Source: Catellatospora sp. IY07-71 (GTDB lineage: Bacteria; Actinomycetota; Actinomycetes; Mycobacteriales; Micromonosporaceae). Taken from it: a stretch of 64,000 nt of DNA. A program made the translations under genes and the position numbers. Positions 1-8,182 of this stretch are shown here, piece after piece. Numbering within the stretch: the stretch's first letter is position 1; every line of letters begins with the position of its first letter. The notes under the pieces were generated by a model, which worked only from the letters and a program-made list of their open reading frames with translations, was not told where the DNA came from and ran no database searches. The stretch covers positions 4,869,501 through 4,933,500 of the forward strand of contig NZ_AP023360.1 of the NCBI RefSeq assembly GCF_018326265.1, given 5' to 3'.

Positions 1-128
1 GCCACGAACCGGGTCACGTCCCGCTGGGTCGCGGCGACGAACGCCTCCGCGGCACCGCGGTCGCCGCCCCGGGCCGCCAGGGCCAGCGCCGTGACGCGCT
101 CGTCGTCGCCGTGGGGGCCGTAGGACAT
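1..128 (-). CDS. sigC: ECF sigma factor, SigC-like (N-terminal part only)
   Basis: The gene enters the window from the left edge, so only the first 42 codons are visible. They read MSYGPHGDDERVTALALAAR and then a stretch ending ATQRDVTRFVA. The pattern DDExVTALALxAxxGxxxAxEAF matches, from memory, the start of the mycobacterial ECF sigma factor SigC, and this part lies at the beginning of sigma-70 region 2. The product would direct RNA polymerase to a small regulon. No clear ribosome binding site precedes the ATG, which suggests a leaderless transcript. The gene is transcribed away from a zf-HC2 membrane protein, the usual neighbour of an ECF factor, so the two probably form a sigma/anti-sigma pair. 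The promoter-binding region 4 is outside the window and cannot be checked. Confidence 0.75.
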   Translation of the reverse strand, partial: MSYGPHGDDERVTALALAARGGDRGAAEAFVAATQRDVTRFV

Positions 129-255
129 GACCGGAAGCGTAACGTTCGCCGCCCGTCGATGCGATCCCCCCGGTGCGGGACCGCGCCGCAGGTCACAGCA
201 CGGTCCGGGAACCAACTGGCGGCCACGGGCGACAATGTGTCGCATGGGAGTGGGT

Positions 256-1071
256 ATGGATTGCGAGCAGGTACGCGAGCTGCTGTCGGCCCGCCTGGAC
301 GGCGAGGACGACCCGGCCGGCCGGGCACCGGTCGACGCGCACGTCGCAGGCTGCGCGGGCTGCGCGCAGTGGCTGGACCGCGCCGAGTCGGTGACCCGGC
401 TGGCACGTACGGCCGCCGCCCTGCCCGTGCCCCCGCTGCACCCGGATGCGCTGGCCGCCGTGCTGGCCGCGGCGCCCGCCCCCGCTCAGCCCCGGCGCCG
501 CCGGGAGGTGGCGCGGCTGCTGCGGGTGCTGCTGCTGGCGGTGGGGCTGGGTCAGCTGCTGCTCGGCGTGGCGCAGATCAGCAGCCTCGCCGCCGCCGAC
601 CGGCACGCCCACCCGGCCGTGGGCTCGGTGTCGTCGGGGCACCTGTGGCACGAGTCGGCCGCCTGGAACGTCGCCATCGGCGCGGCGCTGGCCTGGCTGG
701 CGTGGCGGCGCACCCGGCCCGCCGCGCTGCTGCCGGTGATGACCGCGTTCGTGGTCATGCTGACCCTGCTTACCGCCAACGACGCGCTCGCCGGGCGGGT
801 CGAGGGCGCGCGGATCATGTCGCACGGCCTGGTGCTGGCCGGATACGGCCTGCTGCTGGCGCTGAACCTGCGCCGCTTCCGGGGCGAGGAACCGCCCGGC
901 GTACGGCGGCGCCCGCCGTCGGCGTGGTCGCTGCGCGGCGGCGACGACGGGGACGGCCCGCTCGCGCCGGTGTACCCGTTCCCGGTCCGGGTCGCGGTCA
1001 CGCAGACGCCTGTCAGGGTGGGCGGAGCCGGACACGGACGGGTGGATGCCATGCTCCGGCGCGCTGCCTGA
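256..1071 (+). CDS. zf-HC2 membrane protein, probable anti-sigma factor
   Basis: This is a 271-residue protein with a cytoplasmic N-terminal zinc-finger domain. It starts MDCEQVRELLSARLDGE and carries the HVAGCAGC (H-x3-C-x2-C) signature near residue 30, typical of ZAS-type anti-sigma factors. Four hydrophobic segments follow, around residues 95-115, 140-160, 160-185 and 190-215, then a charged tail. Members of this family hold an ECF sigma factor inactive at the membrane. The GTG/ATG choice is settled by a GGGAG at 246-250 placed five bases before this ATG; an in-frame ATG at 244 lacks such a site. The divergent SigC-like gene is the natural partner. The role as anti-sigma factor is inferred from the domain and the neighbour. 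Confidence 0.75.
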   Translation: MDCEQVRELLSARLDGEDDPAGRAPVDAHVAGCAGCAQWLDRAESVTRLARTAAALPVPPLHPDALAAVLAAAPAPAQPRRRREVARLLRVLLLAVGLGQLLLGVAQISSLAAADRHAHPAVGSVSSGHLWHESAAWNVAIGAALAWLAWRRTRPAALLPVMTAFVVMLTLLTANDALAGRVEGARIMSHGLVLAGYGLLLALNLRRFRGEEPPGVRRRPPSAWSLRGGDDGDGPLAPVYPFPVRVAVTQTPVRVGGAGHGRVDAMLRRAA

Positions 1072-1118
1072 CGGCGGTTCTTGTCCCACCCCTGCGGTAG
1101 ACGTCGTGCGAAACGAAG

Positions 1119-1149
1119 TTGACGTCAACCTCGCTTGAGGTTCTACCGT
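1119..1149 (+). promoter_or_regulatory. MerR-type promoter of the ABC exporter
   Basis: A -35 box TTGACG (1119-1124) and a -10-like box TACCGT (1144-1149) are separated by 19 bases, longer than the usual 17. The spacer contains the palindrome AACCTC-GCTT-GAGGTT (1127-1142). A stretched 19-20 base spacer filled by a dyad is the hallmark of promoters activated by MerR-family regulators such as MerR and SoxR, which twist the DNA to realign the boxes. The transcript would start about 50 bases before the ABC exporter. No merR-like gene lies in the window, so the regulator must be encoded elsewhere. Confidence 0.65.
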
Positions 1150-1205
1150 GGCGCACGGCGGCACCCGCCCGCCGTGCGCCCGTACACAGGGGAGAGGCAA
1201 GCCCG

Positions 1206-3083
1206 ATGAGCATGGAGATGGCGGCGTGGAACTCGCTCTACCACGCCATGAACGCCCAGGACGAGAAGCGGCCGTTCTCGCTCGCCACGCTGAAGCGCAT
1301 CCTCGGCTTCGCCCGCCCGCACCGCGGGCAGCTGCTGGCCTTCCTCGCGCTGAGCGTGGTCGGCGCGGTCCTGGCGGTGGCGACCCCGGTGCTGGCCGGG
1401 CGCGTGGTCGACACCATCACCGACAACGGCGCGGCCGAGACGGTGGTGTGGCTCGCGGTGATCATCGCGGTGCTGGCGCTGGCCGAGGCCGGGCTGAGCC
1501 TGGCCACCCGCTGGCTGTCGGCGACCATCGGTGAGGGCCTGATCCTCGACCTGCGTACGGCGGTCTTCGACCACGTGCAGCGTATGCCGGTGGCGTTCTT
1601 CACCCGCACCCGCACCGGCGCGCTGGTCAGCCGGCTCAACAACGACGTGATCGGGGCGCAGCGGGCGTTCAGCGACACCCTGTCCGGGGTGGTGGCCAAC
1701 CTGGTGATGCTGGCGCTCACGCTGGTCGTGATGATCCAGCTGTCCTGGCAGATCACGCTGCTGTCGCTGGTGCTGCTGCCCGTGTTCGTGCTGCCCGCCC
1801 GGCGTATGGGCAACCGGCTGGCCCGGCTGGAGCGCGAGGCCGCCGAGCACAACGCGACGATGAGCACCACCATGACCGAGCGCTTCTCCGCGCCCGGCGC
1901 GACGCTGGTCAAGCTGTTCGGGCAGCCGGAGCGGGAGTCGGCGGAGTTCGCGGCGCGGGCGCGGCGGGTGCGCGACATCGGCGTACGCACCGCGATGGTG
2001 CAGTGGGTGTTCGTCACCGCGCTGATGCTGGTCTCGTCGCTCGCGCTGGCCCTGGTGTACGGCCTGGGCGGCGTGTTCGCGCTGCGCGGCACCCTGGACA
2101 CCGGCGCGGTGGTCGCGCTGGCGCTGCTGCTCGCCCGCCTCTACGCGCCGCTGACCTCGCTGGCCAGCGCCCGGGTCGAGGTGATGAGCGCGCTGGTGAG
2201 CTTCGAGCGGGTGTTCGAGATCCTCGACCTCAAGCCGCTGATCGCCGAGCCCGCGCAGCCCCGGCAGGTGCCGGACGGGCCGGTGTCGGTGCAGTTCGAC
2301 GGCGTGGACTTCGCGTACCCGTCGGCGGACAAGGTGTCGCTGGCCTCGCTGGAGGAGGTCGCGGTGCTGGACACCCGGGGCGGGGCGCAGGTGCTGCACG
2401 ACGTGTCGTTCACGGCCGAGCCCGGTCAGCTGGTCGCGCTCGTCGGCTCGTCCGGGGCGGGCAAGTCGACGATCGCGCAGCTGCTGCCCCGGCTGTACGA
2501 CACCGACGGCGGCACGGTCCGGCTGGCCGGGGTCGACGTACGCGACCTGCCGCAGCAGACGATCCGTGAGACGCTGGGCATGGTCACCCAGGACGGCCAC
2601 CTGTTCCACGAGTCGGTGCGGGCGAACCTGCTGCTGGCCCGGCCGGAGGCGAGCGACGAGGAGCTGTGGGACGCGCTGCGCCGGGCGCGGCTGGCCGATC
2701 TCGTCGAGGCGCTGCCCGACGGGCTCGACACGATCGTGGGGGAGCGCGGCTACCGGCTGTCCGGCGGCGAGCGGCAGCGGCTGACCATCGCGCGGGTGCT
2801 GCTGGCCCGGCCGCGGGTGGTGGTGCTGGACGAGGCCACCGCGCACCTGGACTCCACGTCGGAGGCGGCGGTGCAGGAGGCGCTGGGCGAGGCGCTGGCG
2901 GGGCGGACCTCGGTGGTGATCGCGCACCGCCTGTCCACGGTGCGCCAGGCCGACCAGATCCTGGTCATCGAAGCGGGGCGGATCGTGGAGCGAGGCACGC
3001 ACGCGGAACTGCTGGCGCGCAACGGCCGCTACACCGAGCTCTACCGCACCCAGTTCGACCAGCCGGTGCCCGCGGCAGCCTGA
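1206..3083 (+). CDS. ABC exporter, fused membrane and ATPase domains
   Basis: This 625-residue half-transporter of the MsbA/multidrug type should act as a homo- or heterodimer in the cell membrane and expel an unknown substrate. Residues about 40-330 form the six-helix membrane domain. The ATPase domain shows the Walker A motif GSSGAGKST near residue 413, the signature LSGGERQR near 518 and Walker B VVVLDEA near 538, followed by the switch histidine in VIAHRLSTV. The start at MSMEMAAWNSLYH is preceded by GGGGAGAGG at 1189-1197; a longer reading frame begins inside the promoter and is not used. It is a single-gene unit behind a MerR-type promoter, which suggests induction by a small toxic compound. 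The substrate cannot be told from the sequence. Confidence 0.88.
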   Translation: MSMEMAAWNSLYHAMNAQDEKRPFSLATLKRILGFARPHRGQLLAFLALSVVGAVLAVATPVLAGRVVDTITDNGAAETVVWLAVIIAVLALAEAGLSLATRWLSATIGEGLILDLRTAVFDHVQRMPVAFFTRTRTGALVSRLNNDVIGAQRAFSDTLSGVVANLVMLALTLVVMIQLSWQITLLSLVLLPVFVLPARRMGNRLARLEREAAEHNATMSTTMTERFSAPGATLVKLFGQPERESAEFAARARRVRDIGVRTAMVQWVFVTALMLVSSLALALVYGLGGVFALRGTLDTGAVVALALLLARLYAPLTSLASARVEVMSALVSFERVFEILDLKPLIAEPAQPRQVPDGPVSVQFDGVDFAYPSADKVSLASLEEVAVLDTRGGAQVLHDVSFTAEPGQLVALVGSSGAGKSTIAQLLPRLYDTDGGTVRLAGVDVRDLPQQTIRETLGMVTQDGHLFHESVRANLLLARPEASDEELWDALRRARLADLVEALPDGLDTIVGERGYRLSGGERQRLTIARVLLARPRVVVLDEATAHLDSTSEAAVQEALGEALAGRTSVVIAHRLSTVRQADQILVIEAGRIVERGTHAELLARNGRYTELYRTQFDQPVPAAA

Positions 3084-3161
3084 CAGGCGGGTGTTTCGCC
3101 AAATTAGGGGCTGTTTGTCCTAGTTGTGCCACGATGGGGCCTGATCGAGTGGAGGCCTCGA

Positions 3162-4622
3162 ATGACAGCAACCTCGGCGTACCGAACCTGGTCGCCCACC
3201 CGCAGAAGTCTGCTCACCGCCGGACTGTCCGCCCTGGCGCTGCTGACCACCGCGGCGGGAGCCGTCGCGGCTCCCCCCGCACCGCCCGTCGCACCGCCGC
3301 CCGCCGACGGACTCGGACAGCTGGACCCGCGGTTCGGCGTGCAGGGGAGGGTGGTCACCACCTTCCCGGACCTCGCGGCGGGCGCGAGCGCGCTCGCCGT
3401 ACACGGTGACGGGTTCGTCGCGGCAGGCGGATCGCTGCCGAACGACTCGCCGGACTTCCTGCTCGCCCGCTACCGCGCCGACGGCCGGCTGGATCGTCGG
3501 TTCGGCACCGGCGGCCAGGTGGTGACCCCGTTCGCGGCGGTCACCGGCGCCGGCGGCGCCGAGGGCGTGGCGGTCCAGCGCGACCGCCGCATCGTCGCGG
3601 TCGGCACGGCAGGACTGGGCACGGACGGCGACCTCGGCTTCGCGTTCGCCCGTTACCGCGAGGACGGCAGGCTGGACCGCAGCTTCGGCGGCGGCGACGG
3701 CATCGTGGTCCTGCCGGTCGGCCCGGCGGGCGACTCCGGTGCCTCCGACGTCGCCGTGCAGCGGGACGGCAGGATCGTCGCGGTCGGCGGCGCGAACGAC
3801 GCGGCGGGCAACGCGGTCTTCGCGGCGGCGCGGCTGCTGCCCGACGGCAGGCCGGACCCCTCCTTCGGCGACGGCGGCACCGCCCTCGTACTCATCCCCG
3901 GTGGTGACGCCGCGGCCTTCGCGGTCGCCCTGCAGCCTGACGGCAAGATCGTGCTGGCGGGTACGGCCATCGGCCCCGGCCTGACCGGACAGCAGTTCGC
4001 CGTGGTCCGGCTCACCGACCGCGGCGTGCCCGACAGCACGTTCGGCGAGGACGGGATCGCGGTCGCGCAGAACCAGCCCGAGCAGGGCAAGGGCGGCGCG
4101 GAGGACGTGGTCGTCGGCCGCGACGGCCGGATCCTGGTCGCCGGGCTCGGGCAGAACGCCGCCGGGCAGGGCGCCTTCGGGCTCGTGCGGTTCCTGCCGG
4201 ACGGTGCGCTGGACCCGTCGTTCGGCGGCGGCACGGGCCTGGTGCTGACCGAGTTCCCCGAGGGCGAGTCGGTGGCCGCGAGCGTGCTGCTGCGGCGTGA
4301 CGGCCGCATCGTCGCGGTCGGCAGCGCCGGGTTCCCGTCGCGGTTCGCGCTGGCCGGATACCTGCCCGACGGCACCCTGGACCCGGCTTTCGGCAGCTGC
4401 GGGCGGACCACGACGGTGATCGGCGAGGGGTCCGGCGCGACCGGTGCGGTGCTGCTCGACCGGGGTGCGGTCGTCGCGGCCGGATCCACGTTCGACAGCA
4501 CCCAGACCACCGGCGGCTTCGCGCTGGCCCGCTACCTCGGCGACCCCCGCCGGCCGCAGCGCCCGGCCGAGGCCACCGCGCCGGTGACGGCGGGCATCGC
4601 GGCTCCGGTGTGCCTGGGCTGA
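3162..4622 (+). CDS. Secreted delta-60 repeat protein
   Basis: The 486-residue product begins with a twin-arginine-like stretch (TRRSLLTAGLSALALLTTAA) and an Ala-rich cleavage region ending near residue 45, so it is probably exported. The rest consists of about eight repeats of some 55 residues, each with a core like LDPSFGGGTG...ALQPDGKIVLAG...ARYLPDGxLD. This is the delta-60 repeat (TIGR02608), expected to form a beta-propeller-like fold. The function of such proteins is unknown; adhesion or envelope roles have been suggested. The start is set by GGAGG at 3151-3155. A strong terminator follows the stop codon, so the gene is monocistronic. Confidence 0.8.
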   Translation: MTATSAYRTWSPTRRSLLTAGLSALALLTTAAGAVAAPPAPPVAPPPADGLGQLDPRFGVQGRVVTTFPDLAAGASALAVHGDGFVAAGGSLPNDSPDFLLARYRADGRLDRRFGTGGQVVTPFAAVTGAGGAEGVAVQRDRRIVAVGTAGLGTDGDLGFAFARYREDGRLDRSFGGGDGIVVLPVGPAGDSGASDVAVQRDGRIVAVGGANDAAGNAVFAAARLLPDGRPDPSFGDGGTALVLIPGGDAAAFAVALQPDGKIVLAGTAIGPGLTGQQFAVVRLTDRGVPDSTFGEDGIAVAQNQPEQGKGGAEDVVVGRDGRILVAGLGQNAAGQGAFGLVRFLPDGALDPSFGGGTGLVLTEFPEGESVAASVLLRRDGRIVAVGSAGFPSRFALAGYLPDGTLDPAFGSCGRTTTVIGEGSGATGAVLLDRGAVVAAGSTFDSTQTTGGFALARYLGDPRRPQRPAEATAPVTAGIAAPVCLG

Positions 4623-4643
4623 GGCAGCCGCTCCACGTGCATC

Positions 4644-4679
4644 AAAGCTCCCGCCGCGCTGTGTCGCGGCGGGAGCTTT
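4644..4679. terminator. Intrinsic terminator hairpin
   Basis: A perfect 15-bp stem (AAAGCTCCCGCCGCG and its complement) encloses the loop CTGTGT. The AAA/TTT ends make it usable in both directions. It lies 21 bases after the delta-60 repeat gene. Confidence 0.85.
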
Positions 4680-4712
4680 CGTACACCTAGCCTCCACCGT
4701 CGCACCGCGGCC

Positions 4713-4777
4713 AAGATCGCTGTCTCGTGTCGAAACCTGTGGCCTGACCAGAGGTTTCGACACGAGACAGCGATCTT
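4713..4777. repeat. 26-bp perfect inverted repeat in a convergent spacer
   Basis: The arms at 4713-4738 and 4752-4777 are exact complements, running from AAGATCGCTGTC to GAAACCT on the left, with a 13-base loop. The arms are clearly less GC-rich than the surroundings. A separate good terminator already serves the upstream gene, so this element may be a mobile or dispersed palindrome, or a second terminator for the oxidoreductase gene arriving from the other side. Confidence 0.8.
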
Positions 4778-4823
4778 CGGGCGACAGCTGGGCTTGGTGA
4801 CGCCCGGCGGTGGCTGAAGGTGG

Positions 4824-5777
4824 TCAGTTGACGGTCACGACGACCTTGCCGAGGGCGCGTCCCTCGCCTACCCAGGCCAGTGCCTGGGGCGCCTCGTCGA
4901 GGGTGAACGTGCGGTCGATGTGGATGGTGAGATCGCCCGCTGTGCACAGCGCGGCGACCGGCTCGAAATGCGCCGGGCCTTCCTTGACGGCGAGCACGCC
5001 CAGCCGGCGGTGCGTGAGCAGGCCGATCGCCGAGCCGATCGTCAGTACGCGCAGCAGCGCTCGCACCGAGCCGCCGACGCACCGGTAACGGCCGCCGGGG
5101 GCCAGCGCCCGGCGGTAGGCGAACACCGACCGGTGCGCGACCAGATCGAGGATGAGATCGTACGGCCCGCTGCGAGTGAAATCCTGGCCGCGGTAGTCGA
5201 TCACCGCGTCCGCCCCGACCGACCGCATGAAGTCGAGCTTGGCCGCGTTGTCGACGCCGGTCACCTCAGCGCCGAGTTGCTTGGCCAGCTGGATCGCGAA
5301 CGCGCCGGAACCGCCGCCGGCCCCGTTGATCAGCACCCGCTGCCCGGCCACGGCACCGGCGATGCCCTGGTGCGCGATGACGCCCGCCTGCGGAATCGTC
5401 GACGCCTCAGCGAAGGTCAACGCCGCGGGCTTATGGGCCAGCGCCGACTCGGGGACGATCGCGTACTCGGCGAACCCGCCCTTGAGCATGAGGTTGTCGC
5501 CGTACACCTCGTCACCAGGCCGGAAGCGGGTGACGTCCGGCCCGACCGCCTCGACCCGGCCGGCGATGTCCGAACCGAGCACTCGGCGGGCCGGCGTGCG
5601 CAGCCCACCGATGCGCGAGTACATCGGCGAGCCGCGCAGGGTCTCCCAGTCGCTGAGGTTGATCGAAGTCGCCGCGACTTCGACGAGCACCTGCCCCGCG
5701 CCGGGCACGGGCTTGGGAACGTCCTCGATCCGCAGTACGTCCGGCGGGCCGTAACGGTCGTACACCACCGCTCTCAT
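4824..5777 (-). CDS. NAD(P)-dependent oxidoreductase, MDR/quinone reductase family
   Basis: The 317-residue protein is a medium-chain dehydrogenase/reductase without the structural zinc lobe. The N-terminal GroES-like part runs to about residue 125. The nucleotide-binding part holds NGAGGGSGAFAIQLAKQLGA near residues 151-170. It lacks the zinc ligands of true alcohol dehydrogenases, so it more likely reduces quinones or enones with NADPH. The start MRAVVYDRYGPPDVL is preceded by GAGGGG with a seven-base gap; an upstream in-frame ATG lies between the two. The gene stands alone, followed by an acetyltransferase gene upstream in the same direction. The physiological substrate is not evident. Confidence 0.82.
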   Translation of the reverse strand: MRAVVYDRYGPPDVLRIEDVPKPVPGAGQVLVEVAATSINLSDWETLRGSPMYSRIGGLRTPARRVLGSDIAGRVEAVGPDVTRFRPGDEVYGDNLMLKGGFAEYAIVPESALAHKPAALTFAEASTIPQAGVIAHQGIAGAVAGQRVLINGAGGGSGAFAIQLAKQLGAEVTGVDNAAKLDFMRSVGADAVIDYRGQDFTRSGPYDLILDLVAHRSVFAYRRALAPGGRYRCVGGSVRALLRVLTIGSAIGLLTHRRLGVLAVKEGPAHFEPVAALCTAGDLTIHIDRTFTLDEAPQALAWVGEGRALGKVVVTVN

Positions 5778-5850
5778 CGGCATACCCCTCAATCCGTCCA
5801 GGGCCCGGCGGCCCCCGCCATCATTAGCACCCCGGCACAAGCGGCGTCCG

Positions 5851-6468
5851 TCAGCTCAGGTCGAGCACCATGTCGACGCTCGGCCCGGCGGAGGTGGTGA
5901 ACGTGCCCGCTTCCGTGAAGCCGCAGCGGCGGTAGAAGCGGCGGGCGCGGTGGTTGTCCGCGTGCACGCCGCCGAAGAGCACAACGCGGTCGCGGCCGAG
6001 GAGACGTACGGCCTGCCAGGTCGGCGGCAGCAGAGCACCGGCGAGCCCGCGGCCGTGCCAGGCGTCGGCCACACACGGCCCGAAACGGACGGTCCTGCCG
6101 GGATCCAGCGTGATCCCGTAGCCCGCGTACCGGTGCAGTTCGAACTCGGCCGGCAGCGAGAAGCTGAGGTCGACCACGGCGTCGAGCCGGTCGGTCCGGT
6201 CGGGCTGATGGACGACGAGCCGCAGCTTGTCGTAGCGGCCGATGGCCTCGATCCACCCAGCGGCCTCGCCGGCGTGGTCGGTGTGGCCGTGCCAGAACCG
6301 TCGGCTGTCATCGCCGAGCCCGGCGAGAAAGGTCGTCAGTGCTGCCGTGTCCGCCGCGCACAGGGCCCGGAAGGTGAACGAGGTGTCCGCCACGATCAAC
6401 CGCCGGGCCAGCGGGGCAGGATCGACGGCGAGAGCGGCAAGAGCCGGCAGCACGTCATGACCTCCCAT
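5851..6468 (-). CDS. GNAT family N-acetyltransferase
   Basis: A 205-residue protein with a GNAT fold in its C-terminal two thirds. The acetyl-CoA loop is degenerate (ADAWHGRGLAGALL, motif A with the R/Q-x-x-G-x-G/A pattern), followed by the helix and the ADNHRARRFYRRCGF motif typical of the family. An N-terminal segment of about 35 residues precedes the domain. The chosen ATG has GGAGG nine bases upstream. It lies 46 bases downstream of the methyltransferase gene in the same direction and could be co-transcribed with it. The acceptor substrate is unknown. Confidence 0.78.
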   Translation of the reverse strand: MGGHDVLPALAALAVDPAPLARRLIVADTSFTFRALCAADTAALTTFLAGLGDDSRRFWHGHTDHAGEAAGWIEAIGRYDKLRLVVHQPDRTDRLDAVVDLSFSLPAEFELHRYAGYGITLDPGRTVRFGPCVADAWHGRGLAGALLPPTWQAVRLLGRDRVVLFGGVHADNHRARRFYRRCGFTEAGTFTTSAGPSVDMVLDLS

Positions 6469-6514
6469 CCGGCCCTGCCTCCATGGATCCTGCACTCGGA
6501 TCTGCGGTCACCTG

Positions 6515-7243
6515 CTACGCCGGGCGGCGGGCGATGAAGACCATCTCGCGGCCCGGCCGGTCGGGTGCGCCGCGCACCTCGTCCACGACGTAGCCGGCCG
6601 CCGCCAAGGACGCCGTCACGTCCGCGCGGCTGCGGAAGCGCAGCGTCGAGTCCGACGTCAGCACCGCGCCGTCGGCGTCGAAGACGTAGGTCCACCGGAA
6701 CGAGACCAGCTCGCCCTCGACGGCGGTCAGGTCGCACCAGGTGCGCAGGCCGCCGACGTCCGGCACGACCGTGTGCTCGTCGGTCCGCTCGCGAATCCAC
6801 TCCCGCCAGGCCTGCGCCGCCGGGTCACGGGTCTCGAAGACCAGGCGCCCGCCGGGCCGCAGCGCGGCGTACGCGGCGAGCAGGACGCCCGTCCACTCGG
6901 CGTCGGTCAGGAAGACCTGGGCGACGTTGCCGGTCATGGTCGCCAGGTCCACCTGGAGCGGGGGCAGGTCACCGGCCTGCCCGTGCACCCAGCGCACCCG
7001 GTCGGCGCCGGGTTTGCGCCGGGCCAGCTCCAGTGACGCGGCGGCCGGGTCCAGCCCGGTCACGGCCAGGCTCCGCTCGGCGAGCAGGCAGGCGAACGTG
7101 CCGGTCCCGCAGCCGATGTCGAGCACGGAGCGGGCCCCGAACTCGTCGGCGATCGCCGCGTAGACGTCCAGGTCACTGCGGTCGGGGTCGAGCGGGTCGT
7201 AGAGCGCGGCGAGGCGGGGCTCGGTGAAGGCCTTGTCGGGCAT
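6515..7243 (-). CDS. Class I SAM-dependent methyltransferase
   Basis: The 242-residue protein has the Rossmann-like methyltransferase core. Motif I is VLDIGCGTGTFACLLAE around residue 40, motif II ends GLDPA, and LRPGGRLVFETRDP is post-motif III. The family methylates small molecules or proteins; the substrate cannot be predicted. The reading frame extends 24 bases further upstream to a GTG, but the ATG of MPDKAFTEPRLAALYDP matches the usual N terminus of this group. It precedes the GNAT gene in the same direction with a short gap, so both may modify related substrates. Confidence 0.82.
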   Translation of the reverse strand: MPDKAFTEPRLAALYDPLDPDRSDLDVYAAIADEFGARSVLDIGCGTGTFACLLAERSLAVTGLDPAAASLELARRKPGADRVRWVHGQAGDLPPLQVDLATMTGNVAQVFLTDAEWTGVLLAAYAALRPGGRLVFETRDPAAQAWREWIRERTDEHTVVPDVGGLRTWCDLTAVEGELVSFRWTYVFDADGAVLTSDSTLRFRSRADVTASLAAAGYVVDEVRGAPDRPGREMVFIARRPA

Positions 7244-7322
7244 GGTCGCGACGTTAGATCCCGTCACGTGCGGCCGCCACGGGATATCGAGCCGCGTCCG
7301 CCGCTACAGCAGGTCGGGTGGA

Positions 7323-7922
7323 TCAGGACGGCTGCTCGGGAGCGGTGTCCGGCGGGCGGCTCGCGGCGGGAGCCGTGCCGCCTGCCGTCGCGGACGGGCC
7401 GGGCTGCTCGCGCAACGCGCGCAGCACCCCGTGCTGGTGCAGGCGGCGGACCAGGCGCCGGGCGGTGCGATGGCGGGCCAGCAGGACGATCACCTCGGCG
7501 AGCAGGGCCAGGCGGCGACGGCGTACGCCGTCCTCGGCCACCCGCAGCAGCAGCCCGCGCAGCCGCGGGGTCTCCAGGGTGGCGCGCAGGTCGGCGCGTA
7601 CGACCGGATCGTCGAGCGCGGCCGCGATGGTGATCACCAGCGCGGGCCGGTCGGCCAGCTCCTCGGCGACGGCCGCGACGATCTCGCGGCGGATGCGGTC
7701 GCTCTCCACGAGCAGCAGCAGGGCCTCGCGGACCTCGGCGGAGTCCAGGGCCGACCGGACCAGGTCCACCGCGCGCCGCTCCTGCTCGTGGTCCCCGGTC
7801 TCCGTGGACAGCGCGGCGAGCAGCGCGGACACCTCGTCGAGGTCGACCGCACGCTGCAGTCCGGCGCGGAACTCGGGGTACTGCCAGGCGAACAGCAGGG
7901 CCCGGATCAGGTTGCGGTTCAT
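7323..7922 (-). CDS. Hypothetical leucine/arginine-rich helical protein
   Basis: The 199-residue product starts MNRNLIRALLFAWQYPEFRA and is almost entirely predicted helix, with regularly spaced Leu, Val and Ala and paired acidic and basic residues. There is no signal peptide and no clear membrane helix. The C-terminal 25 residues are Pro/Ala/Thr-rich and look disordered. I do not recognise the family; the spacing of short amphipathic helices recalls HEAT-like repeats, but this is weak. No good ribosome binding site is seen at the chosen ATG. The gene is transcribed away from the large sugar dehydrogenase gene, with a 260-base regulatory region between them. Confidence 0.6.
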   Translation of the reverse strand: MNRNLIRALLFAWQYPEFRAGLQRAVDLDEVSALLAALSTETGDHEQERRAVDLVRSALDSAEVREALLLLVESDRIRREIVAAVAEELADRPALVITIAAALDDPVVRADLRATLETPRLRGLLLRVAEDGVRRRRLALLAEVIVLLARHRTARRLVRRLHQHGVLRALREQPGPSATAGGTAPAASRPPDTAPEQPS

Positions 7923-7983
7923 GCCCGCTGATACCCGCTCGTCGCGGCGGGGAAACAGGCCCGTTGAGCAGGCGCGGCGATCC

Positions 7984-8105
7984 ACTTTCGATGGTGCGAT
8001 CAGAACTTTCCGTTGACTGATCCGAAAGTATGGACACGTCGATGGAAAGTCCCTAGTGTGTCCGTCACGCAAGTGTTTCACCTTTGTAACCGGCGGCGCG
8101 GTTAC
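7984..8105. promoter_or_regulatory. Cluster of GAAAGT half-sites and dyads
   Basis: Four copies of GAAAGT or its complement ACTTTC occur at 7984-7989, 8005-8010, 8024-8029 and 8045-8050. Between the first and third lies the dyad GATCAG-N13-CTGATC (7998-8022). A further dyad GTAACC-N8-GGTTAC sits at 8086-8105. The cluster lies between the divergent helical protein and the sugar dehydrogenase, where operators would be expected. Actinobacterial LacI-type regulators of plant polysaccharide genes use CGAAA-TTTCG operators, but no complete copy is present here, so the assignment is tentative. Confidence 0.4.
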
Positions 8106-8182
8106 CCTGGCCCACCCCCGGCATCAGGCGCGTCGGCGCGCGCCCTGCCTGGCCCATCCCCAGTCAGGAAGGGTTGGACGGC

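Noticed and set aside
1143-3002. Long minus-strand reading frame opposite the ABC exporter
   Set aside because: It has the Arg/Gly/Gln/His-rich composition of an antisense shadow in high-GC DNA, no ribosome binding site, and lies fully inside a clear gene.
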